Source: Gari tellinella
Taxonomy: Eukaryota; Mollusca; Bivalvia; Cardiida; Psammobiidae
Direction: 5' to 3'
Length of the DNA: 64,000 bases
Assembly (NCBI GenBank): GCA_922989275.2
Contig: OV277874.1
Span: 23,300,154 to 23,364,153 of the forward strand
Part shown: in pieces, positions 21,146 to 31,757 of the stretch
Layout: every line of letters begins with the position of its first letter
Position numbering within the stretch: position 1 is the first letter of the stretch
Notes under the pieces: model-generated
Databases searched by the model: none
What the model saw: only the letters and a program-made list of their open reading frames with translations
Told to the model about the DNA's origin: nothing
Program-made: the position numbers and the translations under genes

Positions 21146-21718
21146 CAGTGTTCAACCCCTACAACGGTTCTTCAAACAACGATTCCCCTCATACAGTGGA
21201 GAATCTGTTATTCTTTCCCGTTTAAACGCAAACGTACGCAAACGCAAAACACTAAAACGTAGAAAAGAACAACTTTTTGACAATTCTGATAATTCTTGTT
21301 TATCTTGGTGGCAAACAGTTTGGAGCCTGATCAGACGCCGGGTTACCCGGCGTCTGATCTGGCTCCAAACTGTTTGCACTGCAAATAATAGTTTTAGCTT
21401 AAACGCGTTTATTAGGAAAGAATAACAGATTCTCCACTGTATATCGTCTGCTAAACTTGGCGTCTGCTGAATGTTCTTAAAAAACATAGTCAATATTATG
21501 ACAAAAATCATAATGACGAGTAAGTTGCAAACAGCTTGAATCCAGATCAGACGAAGTGTTACGCGGTGTCTGATCTGGATTCAAACTGTTTGCAAATGTA
21601 AGCCAAGTCGAGCTCAGCAGTTTAAGGATATTGTTTTCCCTCCTTCTAACGATTCCCTCAAAACAACACACACAATACTTGTCTCCAATTTGGTGTTGTT
21701 GTAGAGAGGTAGCACTGT
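21146..21718 (-). mobile_element. MITE-B interrupted by MITE-A
   Basis: CAGTGTTCAACCCCTACAACG, insert, ATCGTCTGCTAAAC, AAAATCATAATGACGAG, cassette, then TGTTGTTGTAGAGAGG...CACTG. TA at both outer ends. Confidence 0.8.
21194..21439 (+). mobile_element. MITE-A nested in MITE-B
   Basis: Full copy inserted at TA of the B motif TATCGTCTGC. Confidence 0.9.
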
Positions 21719-21725
21719 ACAGTTA

Positions 21726-21971
21726 AAGTGGATAATCTGTTATTCTTTCCCGTTTAAACGCAAACGTACGCAAACGCAAAACACTAAAACGTAGAAAAGA
21801 ACAACTTTTTGACAATTCTGATAATTCTTGTTTATCTTGGTGGCAAACAGTTTGGAGTCTGATCAGACGCCGGGTTATCCGGTGTCTGATCTGGCTCCAA
21901 ACTGTTTGCACTGCAAATAACAGTTTTAGCGTAAACGCGTTTATTGGGAAAGAATAACAGATTCTCCACTG
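21726..21971 (+). mobile_element. MITE-A, full length
   Basis: Left tip AAGTGGATAATCTG, right tip consensus, cassette complete with two substitutions. Confidence 0.87.
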
Positions 21972-22052
21972 TAATACAAAGACCACAGGCATTCGCTTAT
22001 ACACGCAATTGCTAAAGAAGGATAAGACTAATACAGAAAGCTTTTGTTTAAG

Positions 22053-22131
22053 TTAAGACATGTAAGCGATGTCTCCAAATATGTCTACCCCGTATTTATC
22101 AGTCATCAGTCGTTCAATCTCTGCATGCTTC
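22053..22131 (-). CDS. Candidate terminal exon, product unknown
   Basis: Read on the minus strand, an acceptor (GATATTCTTTCAG) is followed by a completing base and about 25 codons ending in TAA. The peptide includes KHAEIERLM and DKYGVDIFGDIAYMS, a charged/aliphatic mix more protein-like than the surrounding AT-rich frames. No domain recognised and no partner exon found at higher coordinates. It could be chance. Confidence 0.3.
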
Positions 22132-22311
22132 CTGAAAGAATATCAAAAGAAATGCATATGTACTTGTACTTTTAAACTTGTACTTTCTTGTAACTATTTC
22201 TAAAAATAGACATGTTGAAACTAAGAAAGGCCACGTGATTCTAGGGTCATGTCCAACAACGGTCAATTATAGGTTATTTCGAGGTAGAATATGATTAATT
22301 TATTTCTTACG

Positions 22312-22437
22312 ATTTATTTCAATCTGAGTGGCAAACAGTTAGAGCCTGGTCAGACTCCAAACTGTTTGTATCTGTAATGAAAATAATAGTTTACGCGTAA
22401 CGCGTTTGATGGGAACGAATAAAGTCTTCTCTACTGC
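22312..22437 (+). mobile_element. MITE-A, decayed right half
   Basis: AATCTGAGTGGCAAACAG with a collapsed cassette (AGCCTGGTCAGACTCC) and right arm ending TTCTCTACTG. Confidence 0.65.
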
Positions 22438-22624
22438 AGTTAGGTACATTTATCTGACATATATATAGCCATGTCAACTGTTGTAACCTATGTAATATAG
22501 GAAACTGGGTTAATATGAGGTTATGAAAATACCAGCATCGATTAATGCAAATGGCTTATACTATTTGTCTCGAAAACATATCCATAGTTTATATTTTGTA
22601 TGGTACAGTACAAATACATACATA

Positions 22625-22870
22625 CAGTGGAGAATCTGTTATTCTTTCCCAATAAACGCGTTTACGCTAAAACTATTATTTGCAGTGCAAACAGTTTGGA
22701 GCCAGATCAGACGCCGGGTAACCCGGCGTCTGATCAGGCTCCAAACTGTTTGCCACCAAGATAAACAAGAATTATCAGAATTGTCCAAAAATTGTTCTTT
22801 TCTACGTTTTAGTGCTTTGCGTTTGCGTACGTTTGCGTTTAAACGGGAAAGAATAACAGATTCTCCACTG
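22625..22870 (-). mobile_element. MITE-A, full length, near consensus
   Basis: Both tips, arms and cassette intact. Immediately followed by an extra A-tip scrap (AGTGGAGAAGACG) to about 22915. Confidence 0.9.
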
Positions 22871-22952
22871 TAATAGTGGAGAAGACGTAATTATTTCTCA
22901 GCAAACAAGTAAATGCCAACTACTTTATGTCAAAAGCAAACAGTTGGAAACC

Positions 22953-23074
22953 GTCTTCTAGGGTATAGAAACTATTTGATACATGTTCATGACTGTATAA
23001 TTCGTAACTATTTTCTGTACTGGACGAAATAATTAAATGCACTAAACGGCGCTTCTATGAGGGAAAGGGTTTAA
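22953..23074 (+). mobile_element. MITE-E, 3' part only
   Basis: GGTATAGAAACTATTTG, TTCATGACTGTATAA and GCACTAAACGGCGCTTC end in GGGAAAGGGTTTAA; the hairpin is absent. Confidence 0.6.
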
Positions 23075-23464
23075 AGCGAAATAGCAAGGTTGTCCCAATA
23101 TATAAAATATTTCGATCACGTTTCCATCCTGTTCCTGTCTATCCATATATCCATATTTGACCTCAAAATCTCAAGGTTGGCATAAATTTGACATAAAATA
23201 ACGAATATTTCGATTTTATATCTTTTCTATTTTATTAGTGTCGCGTAAATGAAAAGTTATAACATTACATTCCTCATTATTTCAAATTATCTAGTAGTTT
23301 ATTCATATCCTGATTCATCGAAAAAAATGTTACAGTAGGGAAGATAATCATACATGTATATCATTTCAGAATATTTACATTCGCCGTGGAACGTCCTTAT
23401 ATTTTTTAAACACGTTGTTAAAATGTAAAAATAGTTTTTCCCCGTGAATGTTAATATCAAGACA
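23075..23464. other. No recognisable feature
   Basis: AT-rich, no long frames, no family repeat. Confidence 0.35.
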
Positions 23465-23651
23465 CAGGTACTTGACACATACATCTAGATCTATTAACAC
23501 CCCCCCCCCCCTTTAAAAAAATGCTAAAATAGACTCGATCGCCGATATTCTCTAGTGGTACCCTTGGGAAAGAATTAATCTATCAATATCTACTTTTTAT
23601 TTCATAAAAATCCATCAAATAACTCCACAGTATGTGAATTATAACGAAACT

Positions 23652-23685
<34 letters not shown>

Positions 23686-23702
23686 AATAGATCTAGATAT
23701 AT
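23465..23702. mobile_element. MITE-N copy with C12/G33 tracts, right end truncated
   Basis: CACAGGTACTTGACACATAC then ATCTAGATCTATTA and C12; ~140 bp later G33 then TAATAGATCTAGAT. The left end matches the ends of 63544-63736. The right end breaks off and joins the middle of a MITE-A cassette. Confidence 0.55.
23652..23684 (+). repeat. G33 homopolymer
   Basis: Thirty-three consecutive G. Quadruplex-prone and a likely site of length error in sequencing or assembly. Confidence 0.9.
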
Positions 23703-23847
23703 GCGTCTGATCAGGCTCCAAACTGTTTGCCACCAAGATAAGCATGAATGATCAGAATTGTCCAAAAGTTGTTCTTTTCTACGTTTTAGTGCTTTGCGTT
23801 TGCGTACGTTTGCGTTTAAACGGGACAGAATAACAGATTCTCCACTG
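23703..23847 (-). mobile_element. MITE-A, right half
   Basis: Starts inside the cassette (GCGTCTGATCAGGCTCC) at the junction with MITE-N and runs to TTCTCCACTG. Confidence 0.8.
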
Positions 23848-23923
23848 CAGCAACGGGCAAAATGGTTACAGACTTACAATTAATTATTGTTCTCTGTTGA
23901 CAATAAAATTTAAATAAAAAAAA

Positions 23924-24063
23924 TGCGTATTTCTTGTATTCATGCGGTTATGAAACTCAGTCGCTTTTACTAGAAAAGAATAATGCGAAACCCTTCGGGC
24001 TTCACTATCTTTGCTAGAAAAAGCGACTGAGTTTCATAACCGCATGAATGCCGGAAGTACGCA
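23924..24063. mobile_element. Foldback element, ~63-bp arms
   Basis: TTCATGCGGTTATGAAACTC AGTCGC on the left is matched exactly in inverse on the right; the loop region reads CGAAACCCTTCGGGCTTC. No TA or TTAA duplication is obvious. Confidence 0.75.
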
Positions 24064-24265
24064 ATTCATGTCTTACATGTACATGTAATTGACCCATTCA
24101 TACTAAGTGGATTCTACCATGTTTATTTATGCTTTGAATTCATTTTGTTTCTCTTTTTTTATATTTGATAGTTTAAAAAATGTTATCCTCTTCCAATAAA
24201 AGCGTCTGTGTCATAAATCCATTATACATGTACATGCACAATGTAGAAGACGTAAAATTGGATTA

Positions 24266-24512
24266 CAGTGGAGAAGACGTTATTATTTCCCAAATAAACG
24301 CGTTTACGCTAAAACTATTATTTCCATTGCAAACAATATGGAGCAAGATCAGACGCCAGGTTATCCGGCGTCTGATCAGGCTCAAAACTGTTTGCCACTA
24401 AGATAAACATGAAATGTCAGAATTTTCCAAAAGTTGTACTTTTATACGTTTTATTGTTTTGCGTTTGCGTTTCTTTCGGGTTTAAAGGGAAATAATAACG
24501 TATTCTCCACTG
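24266..24512 (-). mobile_element. MITE-A, full length, diverged
   Basis: TA-CAGTGGAGAAGACG and TTCTCCACTG-TA; cassette reads GACGCCAGGTTATCCGGCG. Confidence 0.85.
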
Positions 24513-24727
24513 TAACTTGAATTGAATAGTTTTTGCAAAGAAATAAGCACATATGACTTATCTGGTTCCATATTTTCCCTTTTTTTGCAATCCTTGGTAT
24601 TGGTGAGCATATCATGTGCATGCTCATATATATGCATTATTTGTTATAGTTTTCATTATATGTGTATGCATTTGTATTGCCATGTTATGCCACTATTGCC
24701 AAAATAAAATCAATCAATCAATCAATC
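24513..24727 (+). mobile_element. Probable LINE 3' end with (CAAT)n tail
   Basis: ~215 bp ending AAATAAAATCAATCAATC. A short-repeat tail after an AATAAA-like motif is typical of 5'-truncated non-LTR elements. It sits exactly where the left end of the next MITE-A should be. Confidence 0.45.
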
Positions 24728-24902
24728 AAAAACGCGTCGCAGTAAAATGTAGGAAATTGCAATTGTTTGACATTTCTCACGATTTATTCTAAGCTAAATT
24801 GCAAGCAGATTAGAGTCTGATCTGGGTCCAAACTATTTGAAACGGAAATAATGGTTTTAGCGTAAACGCGTTTATTTGGAAAGAATAACGTTTTCTACGC
24901 TA
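24728..24902 (+). mobile_element. MITE-A, left end missing
   Basis: AAACGCGTCGCAGTAAAATG, collapsed cassette, right arm to TTTCTACGCT; abuts the (CAAT)n tail. Confidence 0.65.
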
Positions 24903-25119
24903 TAAGCATCCACAATAAATGAGTTTAGTAGGCGACATTTAAAACAGTCTATGATTTAGAATTGCGGGCTATCTGGAATAACTAGTTGTCTATTTTAATT
25001 GCATCGTGGAAACATTTTATGGATGTGGATTGTCTCTGAACCCCTCTACTACAATTATATTATCGGCTTAAAACTGTTAGCTTCATCAACTTTTTTAAAC
25101 TTATATACGTTTAGGAAAC

Positions 25120-25215
25120 TTGCTTGATGAAATATCGATACAAGACAGGAGTGTCAAACAGTTTGGATCCAGATCCGGATCTGGATCTGGATCCAAACGG
25201 TTTGCAATTTATCTG
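25120..25215 (+). mobile_element. MITE-C remnant with altered cassette
   Basis: GATGAAATATCGATACAAG and CAAACAGTTTGGATCC as in C copies, but the core is AGATCCGGATCTGG: a GATC-rich palindrome replaces GACGCCGCG. Confidence 0.55.
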
Positions 25216-25530
25216 AGTTACTAGTATAGACAGTGCATTGATAAACTCGTAAATAAACACTGGGGTTGGACAGAAGTAGTCTCATTATGTTGTCTATACA
25301 GGGTTTTGGTATAGAAATTAGACACCGTGTCCTAAAAATTACGATCGTTATAATTGTATGGGGTGCCAGGGGGTGTTCGTTTATTTGCCTGCAAGACAAT
25401 AACGCTGATTATAGTAATAAACTGCAAATTAAGAAGACCGATCCTACATAACCGCGGGTATACGGAAATTATTGTTTAGGAAAAATATGATATACAAAAT
25501 GTGTGTTTAGGCCACTCTTTAATGTCAGTA

Positions 25531-25817
25531 CAGTGGAGAATCTGTTATTCTGACGTCATTAGTGACGTCATACAGTGGAGAATATGTTATTCTTTCCCGT
25601 TTAAACGCAAACGTACGCAAACGTAAAGCGCTAAAACGTAGAAAAGAACAATTTTTTGTCAATTCTGATATTTCATGTTTATATTGGTGGCAAACAGTTT
25701 GGAGCCTGATCAGACGCCGGTTTACCCGGCGTCTGATCTAGCTCCAAACTGTTTGCACTGCTAATAATAGTTTTAGCGAAAACGCGTTTATTGGGAAAGA
25801 ATAACAATTTCTCCACT
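25531..25817 (+). mobile_element. MITE-A, CRE subfamily (287 bp)
   Basis: The left tip occurs twice: CAGTGGAGAATCTGTTATTC, then TGACGTCATTAGTGACGTCA, then a second TA-CAGTGGAGAATATG followed by the normal body. Two TGACGTCA octamers (perfect CREB/ATF sites) lie between the tips. Confidence 0.88.
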
Positions 25818-26002
25818 GTACATGTATATGCTTAAATACCTTTGTTCGTTGAAAATAAACTTCTACCTTCATACATGTACATGTAACTAGGGCAAGGTTA
25901 CAAATGTACATGTACCATAACTTTGGGGTGATACTGTAGAGAAGACGTTATTTATTATATGCCTTTGTATGATATCGAGCGTTTCCGCGTGTATTTGCAC
26001 AG

Positions 26003-26055
26003 TAAAATACAAGAGTCTGTATCAGCCACCTTGTATCAGCCACCTTGTATTTTAC
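26003..26055. repeat. Short hairpin with TTGTATCAGCCACC tandem pair
   Basis: AGTAAAATACAAG pairs with CTTGTATTTTACT; between them TGTATCAGCCACCT occurs twice in tandem. Confidence 0.7.
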
Positions 26056-26219
26056 TCTGACCTCGCTTTCGATTTAACGTGACGTCATTTACGTACGTGT
26101 ACAAGTGCCGCGTTATTCATTGTGGCAAACAAAAAATCTTGTTCTGCTTCAAATAACTAATAAATTTTGGCTATAAAATGATTTAAACAACTATTTAATT
26201 GTTTCTGGTGTGTATTCAA

Positions 26220-26423
26220 GGCATATAATAAACACATCACCAGTTGGCAGTGTGCTACAGAGTGTTGCATTAAGTTCTCGACGTTTTTGGCGGAAACAAC
26301 CGATCAGACTCGCGCCAAGGCGCTCGTCAGATCGGCTATTTCCGCCAAAATCGTCTCGAGCTAAATACATCACTCTGTATTACACTGTCAACTGGTAATG
26401 TGTATGTATTACCATTATTATGC
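26220..26423. mobile_element. Foldback element, ~95-bp arms
   Basis: GCATATAATAAACACATCACC ... GTTTTTGGCGGAAACAACCG pairs with its inverse through ATTACCATTATTATGC. Loop CTCGCGCCAAGGCGCTCG. Open frames in both directions are a by-product of the palindrome. Confidence 0.75.
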
Positions 26424-26864
26424 AAACAAATCGTAAACGCGATGTACCTTTCTTGTGACTTTTTTTAATCCTAGAGACAAGCAGTTCGGAGGCTGGCCAG
26501 ACACCGGGTTACTTGGCATCCGATACTCTCTGCGTTATTAATTTGGAAAATTTGAAAATGACTGAATTTAATTTGGAAACAAGAATGAATTCATCGATTA
26601 TTTCGTCGTGAATATATTTTTTGCACAATCCTAAATGGTTCAGGCTTTACAGATCACACATAGGCCAGGGTAATTCGAGAAAGTGGGGGTTGTTGTAAAT
26701 TGAATGCTATTTGATTACTCAAGGGGTCTTTACAATATTGGTTGTGGGAGCTGAACGTATAGCATGACACATGTACAAATTAATTGAGCCATTCCATGAG
26801 AAAAACAAGACGTTTTGGGGCGAGAGAAATCAGATTTATTGCATAGCAATTCAGGGTACATGTA

Positions 26865-27111
26865 CTGTTGACAAAATGTTATTCTTTCCCAATAAACGCG
26901 TTTACGCTAAAACTATTATTTCCATTGCAAATAGTTTTGAGCCAGATCAGACGCCGGGTTACCCGGCATCTGATCAGGCTCCAAACTGTTTGCTACTCAG
27001 ATACAAATTATTTGTAAAAAAATATCTAAAAATTGACAATTTCTACGTTTTAGTGTTTTGCATTTGCGTTCGTTTGCGTTTAAACGGGAAAGAATAACAT
27101 ATTCTCCACTG
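26865..27111 (-). mobile_element. MITE-A, full length, diverged
   Basis: Left tip CTGTTGACAAAATG, right tip TTCTCCACTG; cassette GACGCCGGGTTACCCGGC. Confidence 0.83.
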
Positions 27112-27237
27112 TAGTCAGTTCCCTTGCAAACAGTAATTGTTTGCAATTGGAAATAAAACTTGAAACAAGGGATAATTTAAATAAAGTAAATTCATCATTC
27201 AATGCAATACAATGTAGAAATGTGTTTACAATAGCTA

Positions 27238-27524
27238 CAGTGGAGAATCTGTTATTCTGATGTCATTCGTGACGTCATACAGTGGAGAATATGTTATTAT
27301 TTCCCGTTTAAACGCAAACATACGCAAATGCAAAGCACTAAAACGTAGAAAAGAACATTTTTAGACAATTCTGATAATTCATGTTTATCTTGGTGGCAAA
27401 CAGTTTGGAGCCTGATCAGACGTCGGGTTACCCGGCGTCTGATCTGGCTCCAAACTGTTTGTATTGTAAATAATAGTTTTAGCGTAAACGCGTTTATTGG
27501 GAAAGAATAACATATTCTCCACTG
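27238..27524 (+). mobile_element. MITE-A, CRE subfamily
   Basis: Doubled left tip around TGATGTCATTCGTGACGTCA (one CRE intact, one mutated), then a complete A body. Confidence 0.87.
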
Positions 27525-27540
27525 TAGCTCATTCTTCAAT

Positions 27541-27690
27541 TACACCGGTCTATTACATGTAGCAAGTATATTTGAATTAACCCATTTACCGCCATATTTT
27601 AGTTTTTAAACCTTTTCGCAGACAAAACTTCGTCTGCTGAAAAAGTCGTCTGCAATTTTATAAATGAAAAATGCAAAGTCGTTTGATTCT
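27541..27690 (+). repeat. Dispersed repeat, inverse copy at 31000-31370
   Basis: TACACCGGTCTATTAC, TTAACCCATTTACCGCC, TTTTCGCAGACAAAACTTCG and GTCGTCTGCAATTTTAT recur in reverse complement around MITE-L, including the flank, so the unit is larger than the TTAA-bounded part. Confidence 0.6.
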
Positions 27691-28097
27691 GACTGGTACA
27701 AAATGCTCCTAGTTCTATAGTAACATTGGAATTTCATGTAAAGCACATATAATGCTAAAGCTGTATTCAATTCAATTACGATATCAGGCTGTATTTCCTA
27801 CTGCATAATTCATGGTATTTATTATCGTTTAAATGTAATCAAGGCTTGTCATCTGTATGCATGAATGCAGTGCCCTGTATTTCCTCTTTCCGTTACACTA
27901 ATGAACAGATGACATCAAAATAATTCATATATCAACTACAATGTATTGCATTGAAAAATGAATTTTATTATATTTCAATTATCGCCTCTTTCAATTTACT
28001 AGTTCACCACCAGAGAAAAATGCTGATCCTAATATTATTACATTTTATCATGAGTATAAACATCGGACAGTAATGACGTGTACATGTATCGGGATCC
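27691..28097. other. No recognisable feature
   Basis: AT-rich, no family repeats or frames. Confidence 0.35.
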
Positions 28098-29770
28098 GGA
28101 CAATTCCCCACCAGGACAATTCCCCGCTAGGACAATTGCCCACCGGACAATTCCCCACAGGACAATTACCAACTAGGACAATAACCCACTTTTTGGCAGG
28201 GCGGACAATTCCCCACTGTTAAAATTAAATTGTTAATAAATCATTTTTTTGAAATATTAAAGAGGAAAAAAACAGTGAGGATACAAATTCAAACCAATAT
28301 TAATAGTGTGTAACCTTTTAATTAACAATTGATGCATAAAAATGGTTGTTAGGCAATGGTTGAACTTAGGTGGATTTATGACAGAATTTGTAATTTTTAT
28401 CCTAGGACAATTCCCCACCGTTAAAATTAAATGGATATTTGATCATTTTTTTGAAATATTAAAGTGGAAAGAACCACTGAGAATACAAATTCAAACTAAT
28501 ACCAATAGTTTGTAACCTTTAAAATAACTATGGATGCCTTAAAATGGTTGTTAGGGCATGGTTGAAATTGGGTTTACATTATTACTGAAACTGTCAGTTC
28601 TATCCCATATTTTAAATTGAAATCGTTCGTAAAGCACTTTTAAGACAATTTTCTAAAGGAAAAAACGCATTAGTGAGAATATTAATTCATAGTTATAGCA
28701 ATATATTTTTAATTCAACCATAAGTAAATAAAAGTGGTATTTTCAACTATTTTGGGCTATTTATTGATTAAAAAAAACACATTTTTTATATCAGTTCTGT
28801 CAGTCTTATCCCCTATTTTAAATTGAAATTTGGTGGTATTTTGGGCTATTTATTAAGAGATCTAAATACTTGTGCTCAGCTCTGGATCAGCCATCACTGA
28901 TGCTGAGGTAGGTTCATATTTTTCATTATTTATTTTAAAACACATTACCCCATAACCTGTTTCTAGTTTTGAAGATAGTTGACCCTTTCAAGCAGATTGA
29001 AAGTAAAGAGCAGACATCAACTATCTTTGTATTGCCTGCAAACAGTTTAGATTCAGATCAGATATTTGATCTAGATCTAATGTTTGAAATTGTTATGCAT
29101 AAGGCATTTAGTAAACAGTAAAAAAAAAAGAAGTTTATATCAAAAGCAGACATCAACTACCGGTATCTTTGTATTTCAAACAGTTGAGATTGAAGATCAG
29201 ATATTTGATGTTTGATCTGGATCTATTGTTTGAAATTGTTATGCATAAGGCATTTAGCATTTTAAGAACGGTTATAAAAGATATGTCATTATAATTAAAA
29301 TTGTTTAAATCAAGAGCAGACATCAATTATCTTTGTACTTCCTGTTTAGCTTCAGATCAGATATTTGATGTTTGAATTGGATCTATAGTGTTTGAAATTG
29401 TTAAACATAAGGCGTTTAGCAAAACTAGAAACAGGCTATGGGGTTATGGTTAATAGTAAAGAAACGTCATTAACATAATCAACCTTTATCAAGATCAAGC
29501 ACCCACTGTTTATCATTGACTGATCTTAGTCAAAACTGTTTTGCAAATGCAACTAAAATCCTGATATGATTGGAGTCTACACTGTAAGTTTTATATTGGG
29601 CATGGTTAAATTGCAATAAGTGCTTAAATTCATTAATTAAATACATAATTATAATTAATAGTGGGGTATTGTCCTAGTGGGTAATTGTCCTGGTGGGTAA
29701 TTGTCCTAGTGGGGAATTGTCCGGTGGGTAATTGTCCTAGTGGGGAATTGTCCTGGTGGGGAATTGTCCT
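28098..29770. mobile_element. Composite element bounded by inverted GGACAATTCCCC arrays
   Basis: Left end: tandem GGACAATTCCCCAC units (28098-28215). Right end: the inverse, GGGGAATTGTCCTAGTG, six or more times (29660-29770). Inside, a ~203-bp direct repeat starts at 28204 and 28407 (GACAATTCCCCAC-GTTAAAATTAAAT), a third decayed unit follows, and an expanded MITE-E lies at 28943-29453. No transposase frame. The arrangement fits a non-autonomous DNA transposon with subterminal tandem repeats. Confidence 0.7.
28943..29453. mobile_element. MITE-E derivative with internal triplication
   Basis: Ends ATTACCCCATAACCTGTTTC and its inverse GAAACAGGCTATGGGG. Inside, a ~150-bp unit (AGCAGACATCAACTATC ... 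GTTATGCATAAGGC) is repeated three times, each with a GATCAGATATTTGATC palindrome in place of the usual hairpin. Confidence 0.65.
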
Positions 29771-29807
29771 ACACTCACATGTATCTACATTCTTTTCAAA
29801 CAGCGTA

Positions 29808-30052
29808 CAGTGGAGAATGTGTTATTCTTTCTCAATAAACGCGTTTACGCTAAAACTATTATTTGCAGTGCAAACAGTTTGGAGCAAGATCAGACGCCGG
29901 GTAACCCGGCGTCTGATCAGGCTCCAAACTGTTTGCCACCAAGATAAACATGAAATATCAGATTGTCCAAAAGTTGTTCTTTTCTACGTTTTAGCGCTTT
30001 GCGTTTGAGTACGTTTGTGTTTAAACGGGACAGAATAACAGATTATCCACTG
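29808..30052 (-). mobile_element. MITE-A, full length
   Basis: Tips and cassette complete; GCGTTTGAGTACGTTTGTG in the long arm. Abuts the composite element. Confidence 0.87.
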
Positions 30053-30060
30053 TACATGTA

Positions 30061-30472
30061 CAGTTGAGAAGACACACTTCTTTCCAAATAAACGCGTTTA
30101 CTATAAAAGTAAAAGTGCCATTGCAAACACTTTGGAACCTGTTGAAACTGTTTGCAAGGGAAAATTATTGTACAGTGGAGAATCTGTTATTCTTTTCCGT
30201 TTAAACGCAAACGTACGCAAACGCAAAACACTAAAACGCAGAAAAGTACATTGTTTTGACAATTCTGATATTTCATATTTATTTTGGTGGCAAACATGTT
30301 TGGAGCCTGATCAGACGCCGGGTTACCCGGCGTCTGATCTGGCTCCAAACTGTTTGCACTGCAAATTATAGTTTTAGCGTAAACGCGTTTATTGGGAAAG
30401 AATAACAGATTCTCCACTGTATAAGTGTTGGCGTAAACGCGTTTATTTGTAAATAATAACATCTTGTCATTA
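30061..30472. mobile_element. MITE-A variant with two short arms, interrupted
   Basis: Left AACGCGTTTACTATAAAAG and right GGCGTAAACGCGTTTAT are both short-arm type, with a collapsed cassette (CACTTTGGAACCTG). A second A sits at its TA (AATTATTG-TA ... TA-AGTGTTGG). Confidence 0.6.
30173..30419 (+). mobile_element. MITE-A nested in a MITE-A variant
   Basis: Full copy; one extra T in TTCTTTTCCG. Confidence 0.88.
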
Positions 30473-30496
30473 GTGCATGCTATATAATCATAAAAC

Positions 30497-30990
30497 ATAT
30501 TTTTCTATGACCAAACACCATATTGACTTACAACTCTTTTTCACAAGAAAAACAAATAGTATCTACTTTGGAAAGGTGTCCATAAAATTACATATTGTTT
30601 ATTTGACCTCGTTTCCGAACTATCGCCTGTTATTAGCGTGGCGCCTTTCCACATATCGATAGAGAATCGGTCAACTAACGTTTTGGCGAATTTTGCCAAC
30701 TCGTTGTAAAGGTGTGTTAACATTCTGAGAAAAAAAATAATTTCTTTGATAAATGAGACATAGATTATGGAACTTTGTAATCAAATAAGCTTTTAAAGAT
30801 GAACGCAGCGACTGGATAGGTGCCCGTCCATTGCTATATCATCACAGAAACATCTTTTTCTTCGATCAAACAGCATATTCTGACTTACAACTTATTTTCT
30901 GAAAAACAGTGTTTTATATTGTATATACTTTGAAAGGTATCCCTTTTCCGCGCCGAAATCGGTGTGTGCATTCGCTGCATCTTTTGCCAG
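30497..30990. repeat. Pair of diverged direct repeats
   Basis: CAAACACCATATTGACTTACAAC (30509) recurs as CAAACAGCATATTCTGACTTAC (30866); both are followed by ACTTTGGAAAGGT-type and TTTTGCCA motifs. A minus-strand frame at 30541-30723 shows no domain. Confidence 0.45.
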
Positions 30991-31040
30991 TAAGAACTAC
31001 ATGACTTCCATTTTGCATTAATAAAATTGCAGACGACATT

Positions 31041-31265
31041 TTAACCCATGTGTGCCCACGCTCCTATTATGGGACATATGAAAACAGTGTAGACTCTGAT
31101 CAGACGCCGCATTATGCGTCGTCTTATCAGTCTTCACTGTTTGCTGATAGGAATTTCAATATAAAACAAAATGAAATAAAGATTTTGACAAGCCATCCCT
31201 TTGATGAAAATTGACTAATTCGTATATATAAACATGGAATAATCCACTTGGTATACATGGGTTAA
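31041..31265 (+). mobile_element. MITE-L with TTAA target duplication
   Basis: TTAACCCATGTGTGCCC ... ATACATGGGTTAA. Inner palindrome AACAGTGTAGACTCTGATCAGACGCC: outer arm as in MITE-D, core as in A-C. It splits a repeat whose unbroken form is at 27541-27690, so the empty site can be read. Confidence 0.75.
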
Positions 31266-31448
31266 GCAGACGGAGTTTCGTCTGCGAAATGGTTTAAAAA
31301 CTTGTAAAATATGGCGGTAAATGGGTTAAATTAAATATACTCGCTAATAAACCGGTGTAATTCAACAGAGAGCTTGCTATTGTAAACGCAATTCTACTTG
31401 AATACTCAAGGGGCGTTAATCCTATCCGTGCCGTTATAATATCTGCTA

Positions 31449-31685
31449 CAGTGGAGAATCTGTTATTCTTTCCCGTTTAAACGCAAACGTACGCAAACGC
31501 AAAGCACTAAAACGTAGAAAATAACAACTTGTGGACAATTCTGATAATTCTTGTTTATCTTGGTGGCAAACAGTTTGGAGCCTGATCAGACGCCGGTTTA
31601 CCCGGCGTCTGATCTGGCTCCAAACTGTTTGTTTTGGAAATAATAGTTTTAGCGTAAACGCGTTTATTGGGAAAGAATAACACTG
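31449..31685 (+). mobile_element. MITE-A with 10-bp deletion in the right tip
   Basis: GAAAGAATAA joins CACTG directly; the rest is near consensus. Confidence 0.86.
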
Positions 31686-31757
31686 TATGTCTTCAATAAA
31701 GAAAATTATAAGCTGATGTCAAACAGTATGGACACCGATCAGACACATATTTATTGA

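Noticed and set aside
30541..30723. 60-codon minus-strand frame (NELAKFAKTLVDRFS)
   Set aside because: Lies in a diverged repeat pair; the second copy does not keep the frame.
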